Part shown: piece by piece, positions 63,103 through 64,000 of the stretch
Layout: each line of letters starts with the position of its first letter
Numbering within the stretch: the first letter of the stretch is position 1
Assembly (NCBI RefSeq): GCF_001039355.2
Contig: NW_019775766.1
Span: 142,808-206,807, forward strand
Source of the DNA: Lingula anatina
Lineage: Eukaryota; Brachiopoda; Lingulata; Lingulida; Lingulidae
Direction: 5' to 3'
DNA: 64,000 bases
The notes under the pieces: model-generated
The model's database searches: none
Seen by the model: the letters and a program-made list of their open reading frames with translations, nothing else
Told to the model about the DNA's origin: nothing
Program-made: the position numbers and the translations under genes

Positions 63103-64000
63103 GTATCATTGACGTTGTGCTAATTATAAAACCAATAAGTTGCTTACTTATTTATAAGGTGTATGCTTGTTTAGGCTGGAACCTTGTATTAAGTGGAATT
63201 TAGGTATATGAAGTTTGCTGCTTATTTCTTGTTGTCTTGGCAACCTGCTTATTATTTTATGCAGCTTGATATTTGATACTCACAGTACATGTGCTGTTTC
63301 TAACATAAAAATGTCATTTTGTGCATATGTTTTGATTGAAGGACTTCTTGCACTATGCACATTACATGAAATATCTTAAAATCATGTAGGAGTTTTAGAA
63401 AGCACCTTAAAAAGCATCTTAAAAAGTCACAATTTATATTATTTGGCTCTAAGGCCCCATTCAGAATAAGGGACTTAATAGTTCGAGGATCAAATATGGC
63501 GACCCACTACAAAGCTTGTCGTCTTATCTGCTTATAGACACTGAATAAATATCCCGTGGGGAAGTATTCAGGTGGGTCAGCCATATTTGACCCTTGGACT
63601 AGTTAGTCCACTATTCTGAATGGGGCCTGACTATGCTTTTTCCTCTTGAAAATCAGTAGCTCAATGGTCAATATTTTTTATCAGAAAGTAATAACGCTAA
63701 GGTTTGGCTAAATTAACTGGATATTTCGTTTTATAAAGATGGTGTTTATTCAGTGGCAAGTAACGAAGAGAAACGTAGGGCTGTTACTAAATTTTCAGCT
63801 GAGCAAGGTGCTATCGAACAGTGCATATGGCAATATGTACCTCTATTGTTTTGTAAAGAGAAAAACCTTCATTGTCTCATAATGATATGTTCCTTGTCTT
63901 AGTATGATCAGCGCCATTGCATGTGTACAGTCATTTTTACTACAAGACCTACGGGTAGGAATGTATGTATTTCAATTCTGTCAGAATATGATATATTAAT
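63103..64000 (+). other. Intron of the third gene, to the window end
   Basis: Contains an inverted-repeat element (63452-63628). No further exon is supported before the window ends. Confidence 0.5.
63452..63628. mobile_element. Short inverted-repeat element with arms of about 50 bp, copy 2
   Basis: The left end reads AGGCCCCATTCAGAATAAGG and continues to GGATCAAATATGGCGACCCAC. The reverse complement of the right end reads AGGCCCCATTCAGAATAGTG and continues to GGTCAAATATGGCTGACCCAC. A 177-bp non-coding MITE. A target duplication is not clear. The same family is present, more diverged, at 60914-61100. Confidence 0.8.

Noticed and set aside
1-64000. CRISPR arrays, phage or bacterial defence systems, rRNA and tRNA genes
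   Set aside because: The window is intron-containing animal DNA. The regular arrays seen are in-frame protein repeats or simple repeats, and no cloverleaf or ribosomal sequence was found by eye.

Overview
This is a 64 kb window of an animal genome, almost certainly a marine invertebrate. It is AT-rich, with large spliced genes, short mobile repeats, many microsatellites, one 554-base assembly gap (59017-59570) and a single N (53596). A mollusc or other lophotrochozoan would fit, but the taxon is an inference: no ribosomal or mitochondrial marker is present. There is no bacterial-style operon, CRISPR array or tRNA that I can support.

Region 1 (about 2.4 kb to 50.05 kb, + strand) is one gene, which I identify as giantin (GOLGB1), a Golgi tethering golgin. 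I rebuilt 27 coding exons with consistent splice phases, from the start codon at 3750 to the stop at 48814-48816. The start resembles the vertebrate giantin N-terminus, the next exons carry the KLKL..KAKAK segment found near the golgin start, and the last exon encodes a C-terminal membrane anchor. The predicted protein is about 8,641 residues, roughly 2.6 times human giantin (about 3,260). Most of the excess is in one exon of about 17.5 kb. That exon contains 20 gap-free copies of a 57-residue coiled-coil repeat (30371-33790), three consecutive blocks of which form a 684-bp higher-order repeat. The model needs one correction, an extra A in a run of five (35723-35727), and one non-canonical GC-AG intron (donor at 45721).

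Region 2 (about 51.1 kb to 58.4 kb, - strand) is a complete 12-coding-exon gene for CARF (calcium-responsive transcription factor, ALS2CR8 family), about 644 residues, convergent with giantin. One of its splice donors lies in a 72-bp tandem repeat, so that the donor and 12 preceding codons are present four times.

Region 3 (about 58.4 kb to the window end, + strand) begins with a CpG-containing stretch that looks like a divergent promoter shared with CARF, including a YY1-like motif. It leads into an unrecognised gene whose first two coding exons (61291-61526 and 63049-63102) join in phase and encode a hydrophilic, serine-rich N-terminus; the rest lies outside the window.

At least three families of short inverted-repeat elements sit in the non-coding parts: a pair at 3367-3538 and 50602-50768, a pair at 60914-61100 and 63452-63628, and a single element at 11294-11497. 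The two genes I can name are not known to work in one pathway: giantin tethers vesicles at the Golgi and CARF is a nuclear transcription factor.
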